Assembly (NCBI GenBank): GCA_002338605.1
Contig: DDIP01000238.1
Location: forward strand, 5,680-17,453
Source: Proteobacteria bacterium UBA1847
Lineage (GTDB): Bacteria; Pseudomonadota; Gammaproteobacteria; Steroidobacterales; Woeseiaceae
Reading direction: 5' to 3'
DNA length: 11,774 bases
The notes beneath the pieces are model-generated. The model saw only the letters and a list, made by a program, of their open reading frames with translations, did no database searches and was not told the origin of the DNA. Position numbers and translations under genes: made by a program. Below, in pieces: positions 1 through 8,099 of the stretch (position 1 is its first letter; each line of letters opens with the position of its first letter).

Positions 1-1009
1 CCGGCGACATCGATTCATTGACCAGCTGCGGAATCGTAACCGGCTCCCGGTTGCTCCGCGGCCGGCGCACCGCCTGGTGGGTTGAGAACGCGATCACGTA
101 GTCGCCTGAGCCATTGTGGGCGAACGACCCGGTGCGCCCGAGCCCCATAACTGCGCGCATCGCGAGTCGGTCGAGGCTCCTCGCGTTCAACGGTGCATCG
201 GTAGCGACCACGATCATGATCGATCCGTCCTCGCGGTCATCCGTTCGTGCACTGGCTTCAAGCTCATCGCGGTAAGCGTAGTTGCCGAGCTCGCGACCGA
301 CAGGTGCACCGTTCATCGACAGCGTGCCGCCGAAGTTGGTCTGCACCAGCACGCCGACGGTGTAGCCGCCAAGCTCTGAAGGGAGCACGCGGGAACTCGT
401 GCCGATGCCGCCCTTCCAGGCGAAGGCCTGCGTACCTGTTCCGGCGCCAACACTGCCCTCTGCCACCGGACCAGTCGTGGCGTTCTTGAGCGCCGCGTAG
501 ACCTCCGTCTTGCCAACCGGGTCCGCCCACATGTTGTTGACACGCGCATCATTGGTCTCGCCGACAACCGGGTTCAGGGTGTGCTCACCCATACCCGGCT
601 GCTCGTACATCCAGTCCTTGAGCGCATTGGCCGCACTCCAGACACACAGGGTGCAGGTCAGCAGTATCGGCGTCTCGATCTCGCCGAACTCGCGCACCTG
701 CGTCTCGCCGATCAGCTTGCCGTAGCCATTGCCGACATGGATCCAGGCCGGTACCGGATGCGTGTACAGATTACCGGGGCCCGGGATAATCGCCGTGACG
801 CCCGTACGGATGTCATCCCCCTCGATGCGGGTCGCGTGCCCGACCCGCACGTGCTCGACGTCGCTGATTGCGTTAAGCGGGCCCGGTTCGAAGGTGCCGA
901 CGACCAGCCCAATGTCGCGAGCCCGCGGCCGTTCATCGCTCCCGGCCACGGCACCCGGGTGGAGAAGGAGACAGAAAAAGAGCACGAAGACTGACCGGTT
1001 GAACATCAT
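1..1009 (-). CDS. DmpA/P1-family (S58) aminopeptidase, secreted, C-terminus off the left edge
   Basis: The minus-strand reading frame is open from an ATG at 1007-1009 to the window edge, giving 336 residues without a stop. AGGA lies 9 bases upstream of this ATG. Residues 1-22 form a signal peptide (hydrophobic VFVLFFCLLL, then AVA before Gly23), so the enzyme should act in the periplasm or outside. Family hallmarks follow in order: NAISDVEHVRVGH (46-58), TGVTAIIPGPGN (69-80), GNGYGKLIGE (93-102), ETNDARVNN (151-159), GSVGAGTG (185-192), QTNFGG (223-228) and DGSIMIVVATDAPL (261-274). In DmpA and BapA the precursor self-cleaves at Gly-Ser in this last motif, and the new N-terminal Ser is the nucleophile. 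Here that bond would be Gly262-Ser263. Members are N-terminal aminopeptidases, some acting on D-amino acids or beta-peptides; substrate cannot be told from sequence. Family homologues are roughly 370 residues, so only a short tail is missing. It points away from the gene at 1245. Confidence 0.93.
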   Translation of the reverse strand, partial: MMFNRSVFVLFFCLLLHPGAVAGSDERPRARDIGLVVGTFEPGPLNAISDVEHVRVGHATRIEGDDIRTGVTAIIPGPGNLYTHPVPAWIHVGNGYGKLIGETQVREFGEIETPILLTCTLCVWSAANALKDWMYEQPGMGEHTLNPVVGETNDARVNNMWADPVGKTEVYAALKNATTGPVAEGSVGAGTGTQAFAWKGGIGTSSRVLPSELGGYTVGVLVQTNFGGTLSMNGAPVGRELGNYAYRDELEASARTDDREDGSIMIVVATDAPLNARSLDRLAMRAVMGLGRTGSFAHNGSGDYVIAFSTHQAVRRPRSNREPVTIPQLVNESMSP

Positions 1010-1172
1010 CGTAGGATTTCCTGCGGTTAGTGGAGTATTCCGAGGATGGCATACTGGGCTGCGAAGTCTAGCGCTGGCATGAGGTGAACCCAGCCAGGAC
1101 ATCGAACAGGCTGGCAACATCATCAACAAATCGTATCAAGGCGGCCAGGTGCTCATTTCTGGCGTATATTAT

Positions 1173-1201
1173 GGAATCTCCGCCGCGACGGAGCCTGTTC
1201 C
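1173..1201 (+). promoter_or_regulatory. imperfect hairpin in the leader of the ATPase-FHA gene
   Basis: In the 235-base gap between the divergent genes, GGAA-T-CTCCG (1173-1182) can pair with CGGAG-CCTG-TTCC (1189-1201) around a 6-base loop. This gives a 9-bp stem with an asymmetric internal loop. No T-run follows on either strand, so it is not an obvious intrinsic terminator. Just upstream, TATATT (1165-1170) is an A/T-rich hexamer that could be a -10 box for the plus-strand gene, but I see no convincing -35 box. A protein-binding dyad or an mRNA leader structure are both possible. Confidence 0.3.
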
Positions 1202-1244
1202 CGGGTAATAATGTCCCCATAACAAAAAGCAAAAAACCGCCAGT

Positions 1245-2411
1245 ATGGAATCAGCCCACAGACCGTTAAGTAGCAAAGCCTTCGGTGAACACGCCGACCC
1301 GCGACTCATCATTGCCTACGGCGCCTACCTCGCCGCACGCCATCATTTGGACGCCATGCTCGATCACCCCGGCGGCTGCATGTTGCTATCAGGCCCACGA
1401 GGGTCCGGCAAGACCACCACCGTCGTGGAACACGCCGCGTGGGTCGGACGTGATATTCCTGTTGCCGTCATCGATGGCACGGATCTTTCACCGCGGCAAC
1501 TCGTGGACAGCATGCTGGCACAGTTCCGCGTTAAGCATCGTGATTTAACTGACGAAAAATTGCTGGGCGTCCTCGGCCGGTTTCTCGCCGAGATGACCGG
1601 CAAAGACCGCGTGCCATTGCTTTGCATTGACAATTTCGAGCGGACGACCGCCAGCACAAGAACACTCCTGAACTGGCTGGCCGCGCTCGAGGAGCACTCC
1701 CGATATTCATTGCGGTTTGTTATTGCCGGCACCACGGATTTTTCCGCGTCGTTACGCGAACACAGTTTGCGAAACCTCGCGCAACGCAGGCCGACGACCT
1801 GGTCGATGAATCCACTCGACTCGCAGGAAGCCCTCCTGTACCTGCGCACCAAATGGCTCGCGGTGAATGGCGGCGACAACATAGACGCGGTTTTTCCGGC
1901 TGACGTCTGCGCGCGACTTCATGCCGCGTCGAAAGGCTGGCCCGGCAGCCTGAACGAACTCGCGATCCGTGAGGCCGAGCATTATGAGCGACGGGCGCCG
2001 ACAGCACCGCGCGTTGTGCTCACTCGTGACGGTAAGACGCTGCGTATAATTTCGATGCCACCCGGAAACTATGTCGTCGGTCGCAGCAAGCTGTCCGATA
2101 TCCAGGTCGACGACCGATTCGTCAGCAACAACCACGCACTTTTGCAGGTCTATCGCAACGCGGTACTCCTGGTCGACCTGAACAGCACCAACGGCACCAC
2201 CGTGAATTCGATTCAGGTCCGTACCAAGATCCTGCGCAACGACGACGTCATCTCCCTTGGCCATCACCGGCTGAAAGTCGAAAACACGCCCGCGTACACC
2301 GCCGAGGTCGAGCAGCAAATCGATATCGCGGAAACACAGACCCTGAAACAGCTTGATGATATTCGGCGCGCGCGGGCGCGTCACACGATTGCGGCTTTGA
2401 AGCACAAGTAG
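1245..2411 (+). CDS. P-loop AAA-type ATPase fused to a C-terminal FHA domain
   Basis: The protein has 388 residues. ATG 1245 is the only ATG start in the open frame (an in-frame TAA lies at 1209), but the A-rich leader has no recognisable Shine-Dalgarno. Residues about 15-250 form an ATPase of the AAA_22/ExeA-TniB kind: Walker A GPRGSGKT at 50-57, a hydrophobic Walker B strand LLCIDN at 125-130 and a sensor-1-like strand FVIAGTTD at 158-165. Walker B reads Asp129-Asn130 where ExeA-type proteins usually have Asp-Glu; Glu132 is nearby. Residues about 256-346 form an FHA domain: GR at 279-280, SNNH at 294-297 and NSTNGT at 313-318, the phosphothreonine-binding loops. A charged helical tail (350-388) ends the protein. 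There is no signal peptide or membrane segment, so it should be cytoplasmic. The likely role is an ATP-driven switch or loader recruited to a Thr-phosphorylated partner. That is inference: no kinase or phosphatase gene lies nearby, and its process is unknown. Confidence 0.88.
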   Translation: MESAHRPLSSKAFGEHADPRLIIAYGAYLAARHHLDAMLDHPGGCMLLSGPRGSGKTTTVVEHAAWVGRDIPVAVIDGTDLSPRQLVDSMLAQFRVKHRDLTDEKLLGVLGRFLAEMTGKDRVPLLCIDNFERTTASTRTLLNWLAALEEHSRYSLRFVIAGTTDFSASLREHSLRNLAQRRPTTWSMNPLDSQEALLYLRTKWLAVNGGDNIDAVFPADVCARLHAASKGWPGSLNELAIREAEHYERRAPTAPRVVLTRDGKTLRIISMPPGNYVVGRSKLSDIQVDDRFVSNNHALLQVYRNAVLLVDLNSTNGTTVNSIQVRTKILRNDDVISLGHHRLKVENTPAYTAEVEQQIDIAETQTLKQLDDIRRARARHTIAALKHK

Positions 2412-2607
2412 GCGCTGGCGGAAGCGATGGCGTATCCATTGACCACGTCGATACTCAAAACCAGAATTCATCGCTTGCAGTATCTGTAATTGAGACTAAT
2501 CTCGAAGCAGGGTCCGATGCGGGATGGAAGGTGGCAGGACGTTCGGTGCCACGCTCGCGGACTACTTGTGAGCCCGTTGGCGGAGCAACTCGTCAGGAAC
2601 GAATCCA

Positions 2608-3015
2608 GTGATTCTCATCAAACGCTGCTATGAAGCCCGCGCACGCGGCGACGGTCGACGCATTTTCGTTGAGCGTCTCTGGCCGAGAGGGATGAAAAAG
2701 GAAGACCTTCACGCGGATACATGGATGAAAGAAATTGCTCCCAGCACGGAGCTGCGCCAATGGTTTGGTCATGACGTCGACCGCTGGGATGCGTTCAAAC
2801 AGCGCTACGAGAAGGAATTGAGTGCAAACCGGGATGCACTGGCACCGATTCTCGATGCCAGCGAGCGCGGCACGGTTACCCTGCTCTACAGCGCACGTGA
2901 CATAGAGCACAACAGCGCGCGGGTCCTGCGCGACTATCTCATCAAACTACAGCATCGTCGGCCCGCATCAAGAGCGACACCAACAAAACACTCGAAGAAG
3001 TCTCGCAGTGAGTGA
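2608..3015 (+). CDS. DUF488 family protein (YeaO-like)
   Basis: This is a 135-residue protein starting at GTG 2608, with AGGA at 2595-2598 nine bases upstream. The N-terminus reads MILIKRCYEA, then RIFVERLWPRGMKKEDL (about 18-34), APSTELRQWFGHD (about 44-56) and VTLLYSARDIEHNSARVL (about 89-106). These are the standard landmarks of the small DUF488/YeaO family, whose biochemical role is not established. Conserved charged positions (Glu/Arg of ERLWPRG, His-Asp of WFGHD, Arg-Asp of SARD) look like a pocket. The last 20 or so residues are a basic, probably disordered tail. It sits 196 bases after the ATPase gene and 71 bases before the glucoamylase gene on the same strand, so it could be transcribed with the latter. 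Family assignment is firm; function is not. Confidence 0.9.
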   Translation: MILIKRCYEARARGDGRRIFVERLWPRGMKKEDLHADTWMKEIAPSTELRQWFGHDVDRWDAFKQRYEKELSANRDALAPILDASERGTVTLLYSARDIEHNSARVLRDYLIKLQHRRPASRATPTKHSKKSRSE

Positions 3016-3086
3016 TCTTGCTGCGGACGGGATTCATTCATGCTGCACCGCGCAATAACTGGTGAACCCGCTTGTGGTGAAGTCAT

Positions 3087-5468
3087 GTGAACGCTCCCGG
3101 CTGGCCAGGAATAGAACCACGCTGGACGACAAGCGCCAAGAGCGGTGTCGGAACGTCAACAACGACGGCGAGTCGCGTCTGGTTCACACTGTCTCATGGC
3201 ATATTGAACGAAGTTTACTACCCGTCACTTGATACCGCGGCAATGCGGGACCTGGGATTACTGATTGCCGGACCTCGCGAATTTTTTTCCGAGGAAAAGC
3301 GCGATACGAGCCATCGCACAGAAATGCTCGAGCCTGGCGTGCCCGCCTATCGGCTGATCAACCGGTGCAACCAGGGCCGATACGAAATCAGCAAGATCGT
3401 CATTGCCGATACCAGGCGTGACGTAGTCCTGCAGAAAATCCATTTCAGTGCGCTGATGGGCACTCTCGATGACTATCGGCTCTATGCGTTGGTGGCACCG
3501 CACCTGAAAAATTGCGGCCGCTGCAACAACGGCTGGTGGGGACACTACAAAGGGGTGCCGATGCTGTTTGCAGAACGCAGCAATTTGGCACTGGCGCTTG
3601 GGTGTTCTGCCGCGTTCGAACACATGAGCTGCGGGTACGTCGGTATCAGCGACGGCTGGCAGGATCTTCACGAGCACGCGGCCATGAAGTGGCATTACAG
3701 GCGTGCGAATGAAGGCAATATCGCGCTGACCGGTGAGATCAATCCATCGCGCTGTAACGGTGAATTCGTACTGGCACTCGGTTTTGGTCGCACGCACCAG
3801 GAAGCCGGGCAAAAGGTCCGCGCGGCACTCATTGCCGACTTTGACCAGAGTAAGGAATTGTTCGTTCACGGCTGGCAAGCATTTCAATCTCGCTGCAAGG
3901 ATCACGCCTGCCCCGGCGATGAGCACTTGAACATCTATCGCGTCAGCACCAGCGTGCTGAAAACTCACGAATCCAAACAGTTCGCTGGCGCAATGATTGC
4001 CAGCCTTTCAATACCGTGGGGCAACACGAAAGGCGACCAGGACCTGGGTGGATACCACCTGGTGTGGCCACGCGACCTCGTTGAAACGGCCGGCGGACTG
4101 CTTGCATCCGGAGATGTCGAGGGTGCCCGCCGAACGCTTCTCTACCTGATGAGCACGCAGGAATCGGACGGTCATTGGTTGCAGAACATGTGGCTCAACG
4201 GCGATGGCTACTGGTCCGGTGTTCAATCCGATGAAACGGCGTTTTTCGTCCTGCTTGCCGACGCGCTCCGACGTTCGGGTGAACTTGAGTCAATTGATCC
4301 GTATTCGGCGATCCGACAGGCCTGCGAATTTCTTGTTCGAAAGGGGCCTGCCACCGAACAGGACAGATGGGAGGAAAATTCGGGTTACTCGTGCTTCACA
4401 CTGGCGGTCGAAATTGTCGCCTTGCTGGCCGCGGCGGACTTCGCTGACAAGCATCACGATCAGGCCATCGCACGCTATCTTCGCGAGACTGCCGACTCCT
4501 GGAACACACTCATCGACGAGCTGACTTATGCGACGGGCACCCGGTTGGCTCAACAAGTCGGCGTTGACGGCTACTACGTTCGTATTGCGCCGCCGGAATT
4601 CCTGCCCGGCGATGACCTGGCACAAGCATCGATACGCATTCGGAATGTGCCGGACGGCGACGCTATGAAACAGGCAGTCGAAGTTGTGAGCCCCGATGCT
4701 CTGGCGCTGGTCCGATTTGGCTTGCGTGCCGCCAGCGACCCGCGAATTCAGAATACGATCAAGGTGATCGATGCCACATTAAAGACTGAAACGGCGACCG
4801 GACCGGGCTGGCATCGATACAACCACGATGGTTACGGTGAACACGCCGATGGCAGCGCATTCGACGGCACCGGTATTGGACGGGCGTGGCCGTTGCTCGC
4901 CGGTGAACGAGCACATTTTGAACTGGCCGCCGGCAATCGGGCGGCGGCGGTCGATCTGCTTGAAGTCATGGTTGCACAAACCGGTGACGGTGCCATGCTT
5001 CCTGAACAAATCTGGGATGCGAACGATATTCCGAAGTACGGGCTCTACAACGGACATCCTTCGGGTTCCGCCATGCCGCTGGTTTGGGCACATGCGGAAT
5101 GCATCAAGCTGATTCGCTCGCTTGCGGACGGCTGTGTTTTCGACATGCCGCCACAGCCGGTGCAGCGTTACCAGGTTCAAAAGGCGCCAACCGCGTTCCC
5201 CACCTGGCGATTCGATTTTCAACGCCGGGCTATACCCGTGAGATCGCAATTGAGGCTCGAGCTGCTGGCACCCGCCACAGTTCGGTGGAGCAGCGATGAT
5301 TGGGTTACTCTGCGTGATACCAGCACCAAGGACTCCGGACTCGGTGTGCATTTTGCAAATTTGCCGACGGGTCGTTTGGCTGCCGGTCGACGGGTTCGAT
5401 TTACCTTTTACTGGCCGCAAGCAGGTCGATGGGAAGGTCGTGACTTTGAAATCCGTATCGGCAACTAG
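3087..5468 (+). CDS. GH15 glucoamylase (glucan 1,4-alpha-glucosidase), cytoplasmic
   Basis: This 793-residue protein starts at GTG 3087, with GGTGA at 3076-3080 upstream. There is no signal peptide, so it should act in the cytosol on glycogen or maltodextrins, releasing beta-D-glucose from non-reducing ends. The N-terminal region (about 5-270) is the beta-sandwich found in bacterial glucodextranase/glucoamylases, with landmarks WTTSAKSGVGT, SRVWFTLSHGILNEVYYP and FFSEEKRD. The (alpha/alpha)6 catalytic domain (about 290-690) carries LVWPRD (325-330), WEENSG (428-433; Glu429 or Glu430 in the general-acid position), GERAHFEL (606-613) and LPEQIWD (638-644; Glu640 in the catalytic-base position). 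A short beta-rich C-terminal domain (about 700-793) ends in RWEGRDFEIRIGN. All expected catalytic motifs are present and the length is normal for the family. It is followed after 79 bases by gnd and then zwf on the same strand, which suggests a glucan-to-pentose-phosphate operon. Confidence 0.95.
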   Translation: MNAPGWPGIEPRWTTSAKSGVGTSTTTASRVWFTLSHGILNEVYYPSLDTAAMRDLGLLIAGPREFFSEEKRDTSHRTEMLEPGVPAYRLINRCNQGRYEISKIVIADTRRDVVLQKIHFSALMGTLDDYRLYALVAPHLKNCGRCNNGWWGHYKGVPMLFAERSNLALALGCSAAFEHMSCGYVGISDGWQDLHEHAAMKWHYRRANEGNIALTGEINPSRCNGEFVLALGFGRTHQEAGQKVRAALIADFDQSKELFVHGWQAFQSRCKDHACPGDEHLNIYRVSTSVLKTHESKQFAGAMIASLSIPWGNTKGDQDLGGYHLVWPRDLVETAGGLLASGDVEGARRTLLYLMSTQESDGHWLQNMWLNGDGYWSGVQSDETAFFVLLADALRRSGELESIDPYSAIRQACEFLVRKGPATEQDRWEENSGYSCFTLAVEIVALLAAADFADKHHDQAIARYLRETADSWNTLIDELTYATGTRLAQQVGVDGYYVRIAPPEFLPGDDLAQASIRIRNVPDGDAMKQAVEVVSPDALALVRFGLRAASDPRIQNTIKVIDATLKTETATGPGWHRYNHDGYGEHADGSAFDGTGIGRAWPLLAGERAHFELAAGNRAAAVDLLEVMVAQTGDGAMLPEQIWDANDIPKYGLYNGHPSGSAMPLVWAHAECIKLIRSLADGCVFDMPPQPVQRYQVQKAPTAFPTWRFDFQRRAIPVRSQLRLELLAPATVRWSSDDWVTLRDTSTKDSGLGVHFANLPTGRLAAGRRVRFTFYWPQAGRWEGRDFEIRIGN

Positions 5469-5547
5469 CCCGGTTCAATCAGAGACCAGCAATGTGCTGT
5501 TCCGGCAAGGGTCCGTAGAAAGGCAAACCATTGATAGAGGGTGAGAA

Positions 5548-6555
5548 ATGCAACTTGGGATGATTGGACTGGGTCGAATGGGTTCGAACATGGTGCTGCG
5601 ATTGATGCAGGACGGACACGAATGTGTCGTGTTCGATGTCGATCAGGCATCCGTCGCGGCGTTACACGACAAAGGCGCCACGGGGGCCAGTTCGCTGGCC
5701 GACTTGATCGCCGGTCTCGAACGACCACGCGCCATCTGGTTGATGATTCCGGCAGCCCTGGTTGACGACGTCATTGCAGACCTGGCCGGCCAACTCGATG
5801 CCGACGATATCATCATTGACGGCGGAAACTCTTATTACCGCGACGATATTCGACGAGCGAAGTCATTGCGTGAGCGGGGCATTCATTACATAGACGTGGG
5901 TACCAGCGGCGGCGTGTACGGGCTTGAGCGTGGCTATTGCCAGATGATTGGCGGGGAGCATGCAATTGTACAAGCGCTGAACCCGATTTTTGCGAGCCTT
6001 GCTCCCAGGCATGACGCTGCAGCACCAACACCGGATCGCCACAAAAAAGGCACTGCCGAGCATGGCTACCTGCATTGCGGCGCGCACGGTGCCGGTCATT
6101 TCGTAAAAATGGTTCACAACGGCATTGAGTATGGAATGATGGCGGCATATGCGGAGGGCTTTGACTTACTCAAGCGGGCCAACATCGGAAAAGATACGCA
6201 CGACGTAGATGCGGAAACCAGCCCGTTACGTGATCCGGAGTTCTATAACTACGATTTCGACCTGGGCGAAATTGCCGAGGTCTGGCGACGTGGAAGCGTC
6301 ATCAGCTCCTGGCTGCTTGATCTCATCGCGCACGCACTGCTCGCCGATACGAATTTGGAACAATTCAGTGGTCAAGTTTCGGATTCTGGCGAGGGCCGCT
6401 GGACGATTCTTGCCGCGATCGAGGCCGGGGTGCCGGCACCGGTATTGAGTTCGGCGCTTTTTTCACGGTTCGATTCGCGTAATTCGGGCGCATTTGCCAA
6501 TCGCCTGTTGTCGGCGTTGCGGCACGAGTTCGGCGGCCACGTTGAAAAAGAGTGA
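5548..6555 (+). CDS. gnd: 6-phosphogluconate dehydrogenase, decarboxylating (short form)
   Basis: ATG 5548 is preceded by GAGG (5537-5540) at a suitable distance. The 335-residue product belongs to the short, GntZ/YqeC-type class, not the roughly 470-residue E. coli Gnd type. It converts 6-phosphogluconate to ribulose 5-phosphate and CO2 with reduction of a nicotinamide cofactor. The Rossmann motif GLGRMG is at residues 7-12. The second strand ends in VVFDVD, an acidic end typical of NAD+ rather than NADP+ binding, so NAD+ preference is inferred. [12 protein letters not shown] and [21 protein letters not shown] are substrate-site landmarks. [13 protein letters not shown] (184-196) supplies the catalytic Lys187 and Glu194, with Asn191 between. 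The C-terminal helical domain includes [13 protein letters not shown]. The gene follows the glucoamylase by 79 bases and its 3' end overlaps the start of zwf, implying translational coupling. Confidence 0.95.
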   Translation: MQLGMIGLGRMGSNMVLRLMQDGHECVVFDVDQASVAALHDKGATGASSLADLIAGLERPRAIWLMIPAALVDDVIADLAGQLDADDIIIDGGNSYYRDDIRRAKSLRERGIHYIDVGTSGGVYGLERGYCQMIGGEHAIVQALNPIFASLAPRHDAAAPTPDRHKKGTAEHGYLHCGAHGAGHFVKMVHNGIEYGMMAAYAEGFDLLKRANIGKDTHDVDAETSPLRDPEFYNYDFDLGEIAEVWRRGSVISSWLLDLIAHALLADTNLEQFSGQVSDSGEGRWTILAAIEAGVPAPVLSSALFSRFDSRNSGAFANRLLSALRHEFGGHVEKE

Positions 6556-7957
6556 CCTGAAAACGAATAAGAATCCGAATCCTGCTGTCGACGCCCTCGT
6601 TTTGTTCGGAGCAACGGGCGATCTTGCCTTCAAAAAACTTTTTCCCGCCCTCGCCCGCCTTGCGCTCCGAAATCAGCTTCCAGCGTCGGTCATTGGCCTG
6701 GGTCGTCAGGACTGGACGCTGGACCGATTCAAGGACCGCATTAAAGACAGTCTGCGTACGCACGGTGAGGGCGTGGAACAGACGGGCCTGCAAGAACTGC
6801 TCAAGTTCGTTTCTTATGTCAGCGGCGATTACAACGACGATTCGACATTTTCGAAATTGCGAACTGCGCTTGGAACCGCACGCCGTCCGATTTTTTATCT
6901 CGCTATTCCTCCCGGACTTTTTGCGACCGTAGTCGGCAACTTGCAACAATCTGGCTGCGCCGCCGGTGCGCGCGTAATTGTCGAAAAGCCCTTTGGACGG
7001 GACCTTGCGTCCGCTCGCAAACTCAATGCCGAACTCCGACGCGTCTTCTCAGATCGCGCAATATTTCGTATCGACCACTACCTGGGCAAGGAACCGGTGC
7101 AAAATTTGCTTTATTTTCGATTTGCGAATGCGTTTCTTGAGCCCGTGTGGAATCGCAACTACGTTCAAAGCATTAAAATTACGATGGCTGAAGATTTCGG
7201 CGTTGGCAGCCGCGGTGGTTTCTATGAGGAGGTCGGTGCAATCCGCGACGTCGTGCAGAATCATTTGTTGCAGGTTGTCAGCCTGCTTACCATGGAACCG
7301 CCCAGCCGGCACTCCATTGATGCCGTTCGGGACGAGAAAGCCAAGATCCTGAATGCCATTACACCGCTGGATCGACACTCGGTCATCCGCGGTCAGTACA
7401 CGGGGTATCGAGAAGAAGACGGAGTTGACCCAGGATCCAGGGTGGAAACGTTCGCCGCGATGCAACTGGACATCGATTCGTGGCGCTGGGCAGGTGTACC
7501 GATTTACATTCGAACCGGAAAGCGACTGCCGGTCACGATCGCCGAAGTAACTGTCAAGTTCAAACTGCCGCCGCAGAACGTATTTGGTGAAGTGGGCGTA
7601 TCTGCGAACAATCAATTGCGCTTCCGGCTGACGCCGGACGTCGGGATCACCCTGGTTACTCGGGCAAAATCGCCCGGCGACGCCATGGTCGGCGAAGCGC
7701 TGGAGTTGTCCATTGCCAGCGCCGAAGCGAAACACATCATGACGCCGTACGAACGGCTGCTGCAAGAAGCAATTGAGGGCGATCAGACATTGTTCGCGCG
7801 CGAAGACGGCATTGAGGCTGCATGGGCCATCATCGATCCTGTCATTGGTGAGGATAGGGAAGTCGAGTCATACGCCCAGGGTAGCTGGGGTCCGTCATCC
7901 GCGGCGCGGGTGGGCCCGATCGACGGCTGGTACAACCCGATTGTGGGGCGGAACTAG
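6542..7957 (+). CDS. zwf: glucose-6-phosphate 1-dehydrogenase
   Basis: This enzyme oxidises glucose 6-phosphate to 6-phosphogluconolactone, the entry step of the oxidative pentose phosphate (and Entner-Doudoroff) route. Numbered from TTG 6542 (471 residues), the motifs are [10 protein letters not shown] (23-32, nucleotide-binding loop), RIDHYLGKE (176-184, substrate-binding signature) and QNHLLQV with catalytic His241. [10 protein letters not shown] follows in the second domain. The start is uncertain. The frame is open to ATG 6494, but that would overlap gnd by 62 bases and add residues with no family resemblance. TTG 6542 overlaps gnd by 14 bases, and CTG 6557 just after the gnd stop is another option, with AAAGAG upstream. 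Conserved sequence begins only at [12 protein letters not shown]. No 6-phosphogluconolactonase gene follows, so that step is encoded elsewhere or left to spontaneous hydrolysis. Confidence 0.94.
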   Translation: MKKSDLKTNKNPNPAVDALVLFGATGDLAFKKLFPALARLALRNQLPASVIGLGRQDWTLDRFKDRIKDSLRTHGEGVEQTGLQELLKFVSYVSGDYNDDSTFSKLRTALGTARRPIFYLAIPPGLFATVVGNLQQSGCAAGARVIVEKPFGRDLASARKLNAELRRVFSDRAIFRIDHYLGKEPVQNLLYFRFANAFLEPVWNRNYVQSIKITMAEDFGVGSRGGFYEEVGAIRDVVQNHLLQVVSLLTMEPPSRHSIDAVRDEKAKILNAITPLDRHSVIRGQYTGYREEDGVDPGSRVETFAAMQLDIDSWRWAGVPIYIRTGKRLPVTIAEVTVKFKLPPQNVFGEVGVSANNQLRFRLTPDVGITLVTRAKSPGDAMVGEALELSIASAEAKHIMTPYERLLQEAIEGDQTLFAREDGIEAAWAIIDPVIGEDREVESYAQGSWGPSSAARVGPIDGWYNPIVGRN

Positions 7958-8030
7958 AACATACCGTGGCATTCCGTGCACCTGTTTTTGGTCGGTGAGT
8001 GCGCCGGCATGCATTGGAAGTGTCGATACC

Positions 8031-8063
8031 CAGGTTCGATTTTTATCGTTTGCCTGATTTTTT
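8031..8063 (+). terminator. candidate intrinsic terminator after zwf
   Basis: CAGG-TT-CGAT (8031-8040) can pair with ATCG-TTTG-CCTG (8045-8056) around a TTTT loop, and the stem is followed at once by ATTTTTT (8057-8063). The stem is two 4-bp helices with an internal loop, so it is only moderately stable. Its position, 74 bases after the zwf stop and just before the 6S-like RNA, fits the end of the glucoamylase-gnd-zwf transcript. Confidence 0.45.
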
Positions 8064-8099
8064 GCCAGTGCTTCGGTGCCTGGGCGCACAATAAATACG

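Noticed and set aside
116..994. Several overlapping open frames on the plus strand in the first kilobase
   Set aside because: They lie antisense to a minus-strand frame with clear DmpA-family motifs and a signal peptide; their translations are Arg/Ser-rich and unlike any family.
1084..1269. 61-codon plus-strand frame before the ATPase gene
   Set aside because: It has no ribosome binding site or recognisable motif, and its end overlaps the start of the real gene; it covers the leader hairpin.
1752..2471. 239-codon minus-strand frame
   Set aside because: It is antisense to the ATPase-FHA gene, whose domains are unmistakable; the minus translation shows no family features.
3258..3968. 236-codon minus-strand frame inside the glucoamylase gene
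   Set aside because: It is opposite a well-conserved GH15 sequence and has no recognisable domain or start signal.
7049..7765. 238-codon minus-strand frame inside zwf
   Set aside because: It is antisense to a conserved enzyme and shows no family motifs.
8066..8084. CCAG...CTGG hairpin with a TTCG loop taken at first as a terminator
   Set aside because: The helix contains wobble pairs and a bulge, and no T-run follows it; the element at 8031-8063 is a better candidate.
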